A stretch of 39,396 bases of DNA, from assembly GCA_947476215.1 (NCBI GenBank), contig CANJQI010000032.1, positions 1-39,396 on the forward strand, read 5' to 3'. The notes under the pieces are model-generated. The model had not been told where the DNA came from, searched no databases, and saw only the letters and a program-made list of their open reading frames with translations. The position numbers were made by a program, and so were the translations under genes. This DNA comes from Betaproteobacteria bacterium (GTDB lineage: Bacteria; Pseudomonadota; Gammaproteobacteria; Burkholderiales; SG8-41). How positions within the stretch are numbered: position 1 is the stretch's first letter; the number at the start of each line of letters is the position of its first letter. This document shows positions 23,615 to 31,407 of the stretch, piece by piece.

Positions 23615-24166
23615 ATGAGTAGGCTACCATTACCCGACCCCGAAAAACTGACACCCGAACAGCGCCGCGCCTATGATGCGATCGCCTCCGGTCCTCGCGG
23701 CGGCGTGCGCGGGCCGTTTGCGGCGTTGTTGTATGTACCGGAACTCGCTGATCGCATTCAGAGCCTGGGCGAGTACTTGCGCTTCAAGAGCTGTTTCCCC
23801 ACCCGTCTGACGGAGTTGGTCGTATTGTTGGCAGCCAGACACCAGACCTGCCAGTATGCGTGGCAGGCGCACGAGCCGCAGGCACAAAAAGCTGGCCTGT
23901 CGCAGACCATCATAGACGCAGTGCGGGAGCGGCGACGCCCGACTTCAATGCAGCCCGACGAAACGGCGGTATTTGACTATACATACGAGCTCCTGAGTAC
24001 CGGCAAAGTCACGGACGCCTCTTACGCCGCGGCGGAAAAAATGTTTGACCGCCGCGGAACCATAGAACTTGGCGCGTTGATCGGTTACTACACCATGATA
24101 GGCATGACCTTGATCGCTCACGAAGTACCGCTCAAGTCCGGCATGGCACCCCCTCTGTCAAACTAA
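23615..24166 (+). CDS. Carboxymuconolactone decarboxylase-like (AhpD-fold) protein
   Basis: A 183-residue helical protein of the carboxymuconolactone-decarboxylase family. The core block is LTELVVLLAARHQTCQYAWQ followed by AHEPQAQKAGLSQTIIDAV. Only one Cys is present (HQTCQYAW), so it lacks the CxxC of AhpD-type peroxidases and resembles the decarboxylase/lyase branch. ATG 23615 has AGGG 8 bases upstream; GTG 23606 is an alternative adding three residues. It opens a five-gene plus-strand operon and lies 23 bases before MmgE/PrpD copy 3. Proteins of this type often accompany organic-acid operons in beta-proteobacteria without an established reaction. Confidence 0.87.
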   Translation: MSRLPLPDPEKLTPEQRRAYDAIASGPRGGVRGPFAALLYVPELADRIQSLGEYLRFKSCFPTRLTELVVLLAARHQTCQYAWQAHEPQAQKAGLSQTIIDAVRERRRPTSMQPDETAVFDYTYELLSTGKVTDASYAAAEKMFDRRGTIELGALIGYYTMIGMTLIAHEVPLKSGMAPPLSN

Positions 24167-24189
24167 ACACCACCCAGGGAGAACACCCG

Positions 24190-25647
24190 TTGAAAACGGA
24201 AACACAACAGCCCAGCAGCTCCGAAATACTGGCCGCGTTTGCGGCCAAACTTCGTTACGAAGACATTCCGCCCGAAGTCGTTGCCAAGGTCAAGACGCAC
24301 ATCCTCGACGCCATCGGCGTAGGCATGGCGGGTTCCACCATGGATTGGTGCCGGCAATCCTGCCGCGTCTTCGAACGCGCCGGCGCGCCGACGGAAGCCA
24401 CCGTGCTGGGGCAATCGCACAAGCTCGCCGCCCCGGATGCGGCACTGGCCAATGGCGTGGCACTCGGCTGCATGGACTACGACGATACCGACTATACGGG
24501 AGGCGGCCACCATATGAGCCGCCACATCATCGCCGCGGCCCTGGCCGCGGGAGAACTCACCCATAGCAGCGGCAAAGAGTTGATTACCGCGGTGACCATA
24601 GGATACGAAGTGGCGAGCCGCGTCGGTTCCTCGCTGCTCCTCGATCGCTACGGCCCGCGCGGCGCCAATTCGTCATGGACCGAGGAAGACTTTGCCAAGC
24701 ATCACAAGCTTCAGAAACAAGGCGGCTCCCTCGTTCGAGGAAATATTCCGGGCCTGTTCGCGTGCACCACGCTGGCCTCGCGCCTGCTCGGATTGAGCGC
24801 TGCTCAGATTTCGTCGGCACAGGGCTTGGTGGGTGGTTTCGGTCTGTTTTTGTGCCAGTCACACAGCGAAGGCGCCGATGCCACGATGTTGTTTTCGGGT
24901 TGGTCCGCGCACGCCGGTGTGCTGTCGGCACTGTGGGCGCGCGAAGGGCTGCGTGGCCCACGCCACATTTATGAAGGCAAACGCGGCTTGCTCGAGGTGA
25001 TCGGCGGCGACCTGCAAGATGCCACGCAACTAACCGACAGGCTGGGCACGCAATGGAACAGCATGAATAATCTGCTCAAGTTCTATCCGGGCGGGCACGG
25101 CATGCATCACTTTATCGAGTCGCTGCATGCGCTGATGAACGAAGGTCTAGGTGCACAGGATATCGAGCAGATTGAATGCCATGCGCCATCGCAACGCATC
25201 GAATTTCATTTCGAACCCAAGGAAGACAAACTGCACCCGACACCCTATTCGGCGCGCTTCAGCCTGCCCTATGTACTGGCCAGACTTGCCATAGACCGCG
25301 CATTGGGCCCGCTCAGCTATGCGGCGGATAAGGTCACCGATCCTGTGGTAATCGAGCTTGCCAGTCGCATCACCTATGTCGCCGATGAAACCGTGTGGAT
25401 AGGCGACAAGAGAGGCCTGGTCATCGTCAAGCTGCGCGATGGTCGCGTATTGAAGCGATCGAGCCCGGAGTTGCGCGGCTTCCCGAATCGTCCGTTTACA
25501 CGTGACGATATCGTCGGCAAGTTCAAGGAAAATGCCAATCTGATAAAAACCAGTCCGCGACGAATCGACAGTCTGGTACAGTCACTGGAAGCACTGGAAA
25601 ACGTCAAGGACATCGGCGACGTCATGAGGTTCACCACGCCGGCATGA
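24190..25647 (+). CDS. MmgE/PrpD family protein (copy 3)
   Basis: A 485-residue, slightly long member. Blocks: VKTHILDAIGVGMAGSTMDW, NGVALGCMDYDDTDYTGGGH, then an insertion rich in charged residues near 160-180 (WTEEDFAKHHKLQKQGG), LKFYPGGHGMHHFIESLHAL. The block that reads MVKPLHVG in copy 1 is MLFSGWSAHAG here, so the active-site Lys is replaced (Phe at that position). TTG 24190 is taken as start because AGGGAG precedes it by 9 bases and no ATG follows nearby. It is the second gene of the operon, 33 bases before the propeller gene. With the Lys gone it may be an isomerase or dehydratase with different chemistry, or act with the propeller or the CMD-like neighbour. Confidence 0.9.
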   Translation: MKTETQQPSSSEILAAFAAKLRYEDIPPEVVAKVKTHILDAIGVGMAGSTMDWCRQSCRVFERAGAPTEATVLGQSHKLAAPDAALANGVALGCMDYDDTDYTGGGHHMSRHIIAAALAAGELTHSSGKELITAVTIGYEVASRVGSSLLLDRYGPRGANSSWTEEDFAKHHKLQKQGGSLVRGNIPGLFACTTLASRLLGLSAAQISSAQGLVGGFGLFLCQSHSEGADATMLFSGWSAHAGVLSALWAREGLRGPRHIYEGKRGLLEVIGGDLQDATQLTDRLGTQWNSMNNLLKFYPGGHGMHHFIESLHALMNEGLGAQDIEQIECHAPSQRIEFHFEPKEDKLHPTPYSARFSLPYVLARLAIDRALGPLSYAADKVTDPVVIELASRITYVADETVWIGDKRGLVIVKLRDGRVLKRSSPELRGFPNRPFTRDDIVGKFKENANLIKTSPRRIDSLVQSLEALENVKDIGDVMRFTTPA

Positions 25648-25680
25648 CGCAATGATCCAATAGAGCAAAGGGAGCAATGG

Positions 25681-26709
25681 ATGAGAATCAGAGTGTATGT
25701 CGGAAGCGAAGCCCACTCGGGCTGGTTCAGCGACGATCTCGGCGCGACCTGGGTCAGGCCCAACAGTCTCTCAGGCCTGAGTGTCGGTGCTGCGATTCGC
25801 GGCTTTTCCAGCCACGCGCAGACACCGCGCTCGCTGTTAGCCGCAACCAATTTCGGTATCTACAACTGGGATGAGTATGACCAGAAATGGAGCAGAACAA
25901 AATTTCCGCACGATGACGTGTGGGCCATTGCGCAATCAGCGAACGACGCGAACCTGATATACGCCGGCACGTGTCCCGGAGGGTTGCATCGTACACGTGA
26001 CGGAGGCAATACGTGGGAAGAAATGAAGCTGCCCGGCCTGCAACCCCACTCCGCGGTCAATAACGGCCCGACCCGCGTTACCCAGATACTGTTCGATCCA
26101 CAACGCCCGCAGACCATCTGGGTGACTGTGGAAATCGGCGGCATTTATTGCAGCGTGGATGGTGGAGAAACCTGGGCCATGCTGCCGGATGGGCTGATTT
26201 CCGCCGATATACATGGCATAGCCGTCATTGTTTCCGACAGCGGCAAGCGCACCATACTGGCGACGACCAACCGCGGCTTGCACCGCAGCGAAAATGAGGG
26301 CGAAAAGTGGCAATTAGTGCCGCTCGATTCGCCCTGGCAGTACGTGCGCAGCGTAGTCCTGCGCCCCGATGGATTCCGCAGAATATTTTTGACCAACGGG
26401 GATTGGCCGCCCGGATCGAATGGCCGGCTGCTCATCAGTGATGATTTTGGCGCATCGTGGCAGGAGCGCCTGTTGCCGGCGGATTTGAACAGCACGGTTT
26501 GGTGCCTTGGCATGCACCCCTCGGATCCAAGGCGACTGTTCGTGGCGACCAACCTCGGCCAGTTATTCCAGAGCGTTGACGGCGGCGACATATGGACCAA
26601 AACCAAGCGCGAGTTTGGTGGCATACGCGCCGTGCACTGGCGGCCGGTCGCGGATGACGTGCCCATACTCAGCATGAAAAAAAGCAGCGTTTCCTTGAAT
26701 CCCGCATAA
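25681..26709 (+). CDS. Six-Asp-box beta-propeller (BNR/sortilin-like) protein, function unknown
   Basis: A 342-residue repeat protein with six Asp-box motifs (S/T-x-D-x-G-x-x-W): SDDLGATW near residue 17, TRDGGNTW near 108, SVDGGETW near 160, SENEGEKW near 203, SDDFGASW near 255 and SVDGGDIW near 299. These predict a propeller of five to seven blades. There is no signal peptide or lipobox, so the protein should be cytoplasmic, unlike secreted sialidases. Sialidase catalytic Arg triad and Glu/Tyr are not evident. ATG 25681 follows AGGGAGC. It lies between MmgE/PrpD copy 3 and Bug 8 and is probably cotranscribed with both. A scaffold, a lactonase-like propeller enzyme or a sensor are possible; I do not know its function. 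Confidence 0.85.
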   Translation: MRIRVYVGSEAHSGWFSDDLGATWVRPNSLSGLSVGAAIRGFSSHAQTPRSLLAATNFGIYNWDEYDQKWSRTKFPHDDVWAIAQSANDANLIYAGTCPGGLHRTRDGGNTWEEMKLPGLQPHSAVNNGPTRVTQILFDPQRPQTIWVTVEIGGIYCSVDGGETWAMLPDGLISADIHGIAVIVSDSGKRTILATTNRGLHRSENEGEKWQLVPLDSPWQYVRSVVLRPDGFRRIFLTNGDWPPGSNGRLLISDDFGASWQERLLPADLNSTVWCLGMHPSDPRRLFVATNLGQLFQSVDGGDIWTKTKREFGGIRAVHWRPVADDVPILSMKKSSVSLNPA

Positions 26710-26720
26710 AGCGTCGCATC

Positions 26721-27680
26721 GTGAAAATCAAAATCGCCGCCACTATCATCACAGTATCTCTGGCGTCAGGGAGTTTGATTGCACAGAATTACCCTTCCAA
26801 ACCGGTGCGCATACTGGCCGGCGGCGCGGGCGGCGGCGGCGACTTCGCCGCGCGCCTGATTGCGCAGGGGCTGTCCAGCACGCTCGGACAACAGGTCGTC
26901 ATCGACAATCGCGGCGGCAGTGTCGCGGTGCCCGCCGGACAGGTCGCAAAAGCCCCGGCCGACGGCCATATGCTCTTGTTTTTTAGTGCTTTTGTGTGGC
27001 TTTATCCGTTGTTGGCCGACAACGTTCCGTATGATCCGGTACGCGATCTCGCGCCCATTACAATGGCCATCATGTCACCGCAGATGCTGGTCGTGCATCC
27101 TTCATTACAGGTTAATTCAGTGAAAGAACTGATCGCGCTGGCCAGGGCCAAGCCCGGCGCGCTTAACTACGCATCGGCCGGCAACGGTACGGGATCGCAC
27201 CTCGCTGCAGAACTGTTTGCGGCGATGGCCAGCGTAAAGATCGTGCGCATAGGCTACCGCAGCACAGGTGAATCCGTGATCAACCTGCTGACCGGGCAAA
27301 CCCAGTTGATGGTGGCAACCGCACCGTCGGTCGCGCCCCACGTCCGATCCTCACGATTGCGCGCATTGGCCGTGACCAGCGCTCAGCCCTCCGCCCTGTT
27401 GCCCGGCCTGCCCACCATCGCGTCCACCGGTGTTCCGGGATATGAATCCATCACGCAATGGGGCATGTTCGCGCCCGCCAAAACGCCGGACGCTATCGTT
27501 CGATTGCTCAATCAGGAGACCGTTCGCGTTCTCAATCGGACGGACATGAAGGAGAAACTGCTTGGCGCAGGCGTGGAAACGGTTGCCAGTTCACCCGAAG
27601 AACTGACAGCGATGATTAAAGCGGAAATGACACGTATGGGCAAAGTCATCAGAGACGCTGGCATACGCGAACAGCTTTAA
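26721..27680 (+). CDS. Bug-family TTT substrate-binding protein (8)
   Basis: A 319-residue receptor starting at GTG 26721, only 11 bases after the propeller gene. The signal peptide (KIAATIITVSLASGSLIAQ) precedes NYPSKPVRILAGGAGGGGDF. Then AARLIAQGLSSTLGQQVVID, NRGGSVAVPAGQVAKAPADG, LNYASAGNGTGSHLAAELF and the end TRMGKVIRDAGIREQL. The VAVPAGQ stretch replaces the usual GAGGxxGxxxV loop. It is the receptor of the CMD/MmgE/propeller/dioxygenase operon. Ribosome site before the GTG is weak, consistent with coupling to the upstream gene. Confidence 0.92.
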   Translation: MKIKIAATIITVSLASGSLIAQNYPSKPVRILAGGAGGGGDFAARLIAQGLSSTLGQQVVIDNRGGSVAVPAGQVAKAPADGHMLLFFSAFVWLYPLLADNVPYDPVRDLAPITMAIMSPQMLVVHPSLQVNSVKELIALARAKPGALNYASAGNGTGSHLAAELFAAMASVKIVRIGYRSTGESVINLLTGQTQLMVATAPSVAPHVRSSRLRALAVTSAQPSALLPGLPTIASTGVPGYESITQWGMFAPAKTPDAIVRLLNQETVRVLNRTDMKEKLLGAGVETVASSPEELTAMIKAEMTRMGKVIRDAGIREQL

Positions 27681-27707
27681 CTCTGGCCAAATATCAACAG
27701 GTAAATC

Positions 27708-28571
27708 ATGACACTTTCAATTATTAGATCGGGGGCCGCCCTGGGCGCCGAAATTGCCGGCGTGGATCTTACCCAGCCTGTGGACGATGCGACATTTGCG
27801 AAGATTCGCGACGCGTTCTACACCCACGAAGTTGTTTTCTTCCGTGGCCGCAGGTTAAGCGACGAAGACCACATCCGGTTTAGCGCGCGCTTTGGAGAAT
27901 TGCGCAAGATCAAGATCCCGCCACATTACAAACGCGAGTGTCCGCCGGAAATCCATATCGTTTCCAACATCATCGAGGACGGCAAGCACATCGGCCTTTA
28001 CGATGCGGGACGGTTCTGGCACACCGACGGCGCCTACTTCATCAATCCGCATGCAATATCGATACTCAACGCGCTTGAAGTTCCGGAAAAGGATGGCCGC
28101 GTGCTGGGCGATACCTTATTCGCCAGTGTAACCGCCGCGTACAACGCTTTGCCGCAAGCGATGAAAAAGCGCATCGAAGGGCTGCAGGTCGTGCAGAGCC
28201 CTACCGTTCGCGACAGGAAAACAGCGCAGACCGATGGCGATCGCGATCCGGTGCGGGTTGCCGCGCGAGCAAAAATGCAGGCCGTGCACCCCATGGTGCG
28301 CATCCATCCGGTTAATGGTCGCAGGTGCCTGTACGTGAGCGAAGGCTACGCGGCACAAGTCATAGACATGCCAGAAGACGAGAGCAACGATCTGCTCGCG
28401 GAACTGACCGCGCATTGCGTCAAGCCGGAGTTTGTCTACCGGCACAACTGGCGCTTGCATGACATGATCATGTGGGACGACTGCTCAACCCAGCACAAGG
28501 CCACCTTCGACTATGAACTGCCGCTGCGCCGGCGCATGCATCGCACGACGGTGATCCATGGAAACGCGTGA
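27708..28571 (+). CDS. TauD/TfdA-family Fe(II)/2-oxoglutarate-dependent dioxygenase
   Basis: A 287-residue non-heme iron dioxygenase. The facial triad is visible: His105 and Asp107 in FWHTDGAYF, and the distal His263 in MWDDCSTQHKATFDY. The Arg-rich LRRRMHRTT that follows carries the 2-oxoglutarate-binding Arg. The N-terminal GAALGAEIAGVDLTQPVDDA and HEVVFFRGRRLSDEDHIRFS are standard for TauD/TfdA. Length matches TauD (283). Family substrates include taurine, phenoxyacetates and other sulfonates or acids; none can be assigned. It is last in the plus-strand operon, 27 bases after Bug 8, which may import its substrate. ATG 27708 has only a modest ribosome site. Confidence 0.93.
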   Translation: MTLSIIRSGAALGAEIAGVDLTQPVDDATFAKIRDAFYTHEVVFFRGRRLSDEDHIRFSARFGELRKIKIPPHYKRECPPEIHIVSNIIEDGKHIGLYDAGRFWHTDGAYFINPHAISILNALEVPEKDGRVLGDTLFASVTAAYNALPQAMKKRIEGLQVVQSPTVRDRKTAQTDGDRDPVRVAARAKMQAVHPMVRIHPVNGRRCLYVSEGYAAQVIDMPEDESNDLLAELTAHCVKPEFVYRHNWRLHDMIMWDDCSTQHKATFDYELPLRRRMHRTTVIHGNA

Positions 28572-28590
28572 TGAAACCATGCGTAGATGA

Positions 28591-29550
28591 CTAGTCCGCG
28601 CGTATCCCCGCTTCTTTGATTACTTTCCCCCACTTGGTAATTTCTGACTGTATGGACGATGCGAACCGCTCCGGCGTCGTGCCGACGGTTTCCAGCCCCA
28701 GACTCAGAAACCGTTCTTTTATTTCGGCACGATTGACAAATCGCACCATCTCTTCGTTCAGTCGATGCACGATAGTAAACGGCGTTCCCGCCGGTGCAAA
28801 GACTCCCTGCGATGCCACGACCTCATAGCCCGGCACCCCGCTTGCGGCAACCGTCGGCAATCCCGGAAACAGTACCGAAGGTTCCGCACTGGTCACTGCC
28901 AGCGCCCTCAGCCGTCCGGATTTAAGGTGTGGCGCCAATGAACCGGGGGTGCCGAACGTAAACTGCACTTCGCCGCTCACCACAGCCGTCAGCGCCGGCC
29001 CGGTTCCCCTGTATGAAATACCCACGAAACTTAACGCCGCCATGGACTTGAAGAGCTGCGCCGTAAGATAAGTGGAACTGCCGACCGGATCAGTTGAAAA
29101 ATTCAGATCTCCCGGCCTGGCTTTGGCAAGCGCAATCAGTTCCTTGACAGACACTACCGGCAAGGAAGGATGCACAACCAGCACGTTTACCGAACGCGTA
29201 AGCAGCGCTATGGGCGCAAAATCCTTGACCGGATCGAAAGACGTCTTCTGCAGGAGCGGCGCCAGCCATAGTGTGCCTCCCGCAACCAGCACGGTGTAAC
29301 CGTCCGGTGGCGCTTTGGATGCAGCTTCGATCGCGATGATCGAAGGCCTGTTTTCCGTAATGACGCTCTGCCCCAGCGCACCGGACAGGCCCGGCGCAAG
29401 TATGCGCGCGATCAGATCGACGCTACCCCCGGCTTCAAACGTGAGGATGCGCACCGGCTTGTTCGGATAACTCTGGCCGGAAACCATGCCCGCGCCGGCC
29501 ATCATCACGCCAACGGACCACATCAATGCGAAAACTCGTCGCAGTTCCAT
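28591..29550 (-). CDS. Bug-family TTT substrate-binding protein (9)
   Basis: A 319-residue receptor. ATG 29550, behind GGGAG, opens a signal peptide (VFALMWSVGVMMAGAGMVSG) before QSYPNKPVRILTFEAGGSVD. Then come LIARILAPGLSGALGQSVIT, ENRPSIIAIEAASKAPPDGY and the end TKWGKVIKEAGIRAD. The frame running on to 29823 is non-coding upstream sequence. TENRPSIIAIEAASK is a further variant of the VDNRxG loop. It stands alone, convergent with the TauD-type gene (19 bases) and divergent from the NRPS remnant (40 bases), so no enzyme is linked to it on its strand. Confidence 0.92.
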   Translation of the reverse strand: MELRRVFALMWSVGVMMAGAGMVSGQSYPNKPVRILTFEAGGSVDLIARILAPGLSGALGQSVITENRPSIIAIEAASKAPPDGYTVLVAGGTLWLAPLLQKTSFDPVKDFAPIALLTRSVNVLVVHPSLPVVSVKELIALAKARPGDLNFSTDPVGSSTYLTAQLFKSMAALSFVGISYRGTGPALTAVVSGEVQFTFGTPGSLAPHLKSGRLRALAVTSAEPSVLFPGLPTVAASGVPGYEVVASQGVFAPAGTPFTIVHRLNEEMVRFVNRAEIKERFLSLGLETVGTTPERFASSIQSEITKWGKVIKEAGIRAD

Positions 29551-29590
29551 CCGATATTCTCCCAATGACCAGGTTATTCGCAAGCGCAAT

Positions 29591-30580
29591 ATGATAACCG
29601 CATTGAGCACACTGCTGGGTGAAAGTATCGCAGCAGCAGCCCGCAGCCGGGGCGATGCGATCGCCCTCGTGGATGCCAGCGAACGCGTTACGTATTCGCA
29701 ACTGCTGCAACGCGCTGACGTGCTCGCATGGGAACTGCACTCCCGTGGAATCGGTCCGGGCGACCTCGTGGGCGTCTGCATCCGGCGTTCCGCCGATCTG
29801 GTTATTGCCGTGGTCGGGATCATCCGTTCCGGCGCTGCCTATGTCCCGCTCGACCTGCAGCATCCGGCCGAGCGCCGATTGCAGATACTAGCCGATGCCA
29901 AACCCCGGCTCGTGGTGACAGACGGGTCATCACCCGACGGTATCTCCGAGACCGCAGCCGCGATAGCCCTGCGCGTGCGGCAAGTGCAGCCATCAGGACC
30001 CTATGCCGTGGTTGGATATTCCTATGGCGGACTTGTTGCATTCGAAGTGGCGAGGGAATTGGTCGCCTCTGGGAATACGGTGCAAGTCACCGTTATCATT
30101 GACGCCTATGCGCCTGGCGTCATTCGGCCGCTGAGCGGGCTGAAAAAATTGCTCGAACACTGGCGACATGTTTCACAACTCGACCCGCGTGGACTGTTGA
30201 ACTACGTTCTGATGCGGGTCTCGCGCCGGTTGCGCGGATGGTTTCCTGCGCTTAACAGAGTCAGTGGCGAAGCAAATACGCAAGAGTCCGCGCTTGAACA
30301 TCGCATACGCAAGACGGCTGAGCACTGCAAGAATGCGTATTTCACTTACTGTCCCAGCACATATTCCGGCAGGCTTGCAATAATACGCACCACCGATCTG
30401 GACGATTGGATGGAAGTGAAAGACAAAACGGGCACCCTGGGATGGAACGCGCTCTGCACGGGCGACATCGATCTGGTCTCCATCGAGTGCCGCCATCTGA
30501 ATCTTTTCAAAGAACCCTACATCGCCGATCTCGCCCGTCAACTGGACCGGGCGTTGAGATCAGCCGGAAATATCACTTAG
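29591..30580 (+). CDS. NRPS remnant: adenylation N-terminus fused in frame to a thioesterase
   Basis: A 329-residue open frame built from two pieces of a nonribosomal peptide synthetase. Residues 1 to about 115 are the start of an adenylation domain, with core A1 (VTYSQLLQRAD) and A2 (IRSGAAYVPLDLQHPAERR). Cores A3 to A10 and the carrier domain are absent. From about residue 118 it continues as a type I thioesterase: ISETAAAIALRVRQVQ, PYAVVGYSYGG with Ser144, Asp171 in VIIDAYAPG, and His302 in ECRHLNLFKEPY. The thioesterase lacks its first 50-60 residues, including the oxyanion-hole strand. No stop or frameshift is present. I read it as an in-frame internal deletion. Start at ATG 29591 is uncertain. 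Confidence 0.8.
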   Translation: MITALSTLLGESIAAAARSRGDAIALVDASERVTYSQLLQRADVLAWELHSRGIGPGDLVGVCIRRSADLVIAVVGIIRSGAAYVPLDLQHPAERRLQILADAKPRLVVTDGSSPDGISETAAAIALRVRQVQPSGPYAVVGYSYGGLVAFEVARELVASGNTVQVTVIIDAYAPGVIRPLSGLKKLLEHWRHVSQLDPRGLLNYVLMRVSRRLRGWFPALNRVSGEANTQESALEHRIRKTAEHCKNAYFTYCPSTYSGRLAIIRTTDLDDWMEVKDKTGTLGWNALCTGDIDLVSIECRHLNLFKEPYIADLARQLDRALRSAGNIT

Positions 30581-30770
30581 ACGAACTGGCATCCTTTGCC
30601 ACACTGGCCGCCTGCTGAACTCGAGCCTGCACGTTACGCAACAATTGTTCGAGCTGCCGGGTTAGCTGCACGGTCGCGTCCAGGCCCAACACGACGCGAC
30701 ACGCCAGGCGGCCGTTTATCGCATCCGGCACCTTGCCGCCCGATTGCGCCATTTTCGCAAGTGCAGGCAA
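30573..30770 (-). CDS. Hypothetical short protein, doubtful
   Basis: A 65-codon frame from TTG 30770, overlapping the 3' end of the NRPS remnant by 8 bases. It reads ALAKMAQSGGKVPDAINGRL, then a long amphipathic helix (TVQLTRQLEQLLRNVQARVQ) and a Ser/Lys tail. The same frame is open for another dozen codons upstream (AIAEEVLEPSALP) until a TAA. I do not recognise it. The composition looks protein-like, but no ribosome site is clear and the region is a rearrangement scar, so it may be the end of a lost gene. Confidence 0.25.
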   Translation of the reverse strand: MPALAKMAQSGGKVPDAINGRLACRVVLGLDATVQLTRQLEQLLRNVQARVQQAASVAKDASSSK

Positions 30771-30950
30771 TGCACTGGGTTCCAGAACTTCCTCCGCAAT
30801 AGCCCGTTATAGCTAATGGGCGTGACCGAAGAGAATAAAGACAAGACTGAACAGCGCGTTCGCTGTTGTGCTGGCTCGTCGCCGACAATGACTATTTTTA
30901 GCCATGAAATCAAGTGTTTGTGCGCAACAAATCCATTCTCACTATAAACC

Positions 30951-31194
30951 CACGCAGTACGTTCATTTACACCAGTGCCTTCTGCATGAACTGCACCCAA
31001 CTGACCTGCTCAGCGTGCAGCACTTATCGCTGACGGAATATCGCACGGACAACGCAGACCTCGCTCTCAGAACGCCAGGCCGCCCGCAATAACCCCAGGC
31101 TCATCAGCTTTTGCAGCCACTGACAATCCTGCACGTCGCTGTGGCGCTCGGACACGTAATTCATCTGGCGCGCATCGACCCGCCAACTTTTCAG
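30951..31194 (-). pseudogene. IS110-family transposase relic
   Basis: Reading the minus strand from 31194, one frame gives SWRVDARQMNYVSERHSDVQ, DCQWLQKLMSLGLLRAAW, then SESEVCVVRAIFRQR, a stop, VLHAEQVSWVQFMQKALV, another stop and MNVL. This matches the central segment of IS110-family transposases (typical form: VxGRKSDVxDxQWLQxLHxxGLLRAxFRP followed by LRxxxRQR and MQKALxQMN). Two in-frame stops and missing ends show it is dead. No intact IS110 copy is in the window. The rest of the 30581-31248 gap shows nothing else I recognise. Confidence 0.78.
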
Positions 31195-31248
31195 CCCGCG
31201 CTTAATTAGCCTACCTGACTGAATTCCGTTTAACGCGAAAGCACCAGT

Positions 31249-31407
31249 CTAGTGCTGTTCACGTTCGTCGATCGCGAGCGACTTGTCCGGTAAGTACCTG
31301 TGACCGCAAATCGGGCAAATCAGTTTAAGGCCGGCATGGCGCAACTCCCACGACACCACGAATGTGCTCTTGCACTTGGGGCAGGTTGATGTAAATATTT
31401 TTTTCAT
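31249..31407 (-). CDS. 52-residue zinc-ribbon protein coupled to the UbiD-family gene
   Basis: ATG 31407 overlaps the UbiD-family stop (ATGA) and follows GGGAAGAAG, so it is surely translated with it. The 52 residues hold two CxxC knuckles, CPKCKSTF near residue 9 and CPICGHRY near 31, in a rubredoxin/zinc-ribbon arrangement, with a charged C-terminus. Several UbiD-type hydroxyarylic acid decarboxylases (VdcBCD, BsdBCD) have a small D subunit of about 75 residues with a similar Cys-knuckle layout. This could be a shorter counterpart that stabilises or tunes the decarboxylase. Sequence similarity to BsdD beyond the Cys pairs is not evident, so the role is inference. Confidence 0.82.
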   Translation of the reverse strand: MKKIFTSTCPKCKSTFVVSWELRHAGLKLICPICGHRYLPDKSLAIDEREQH

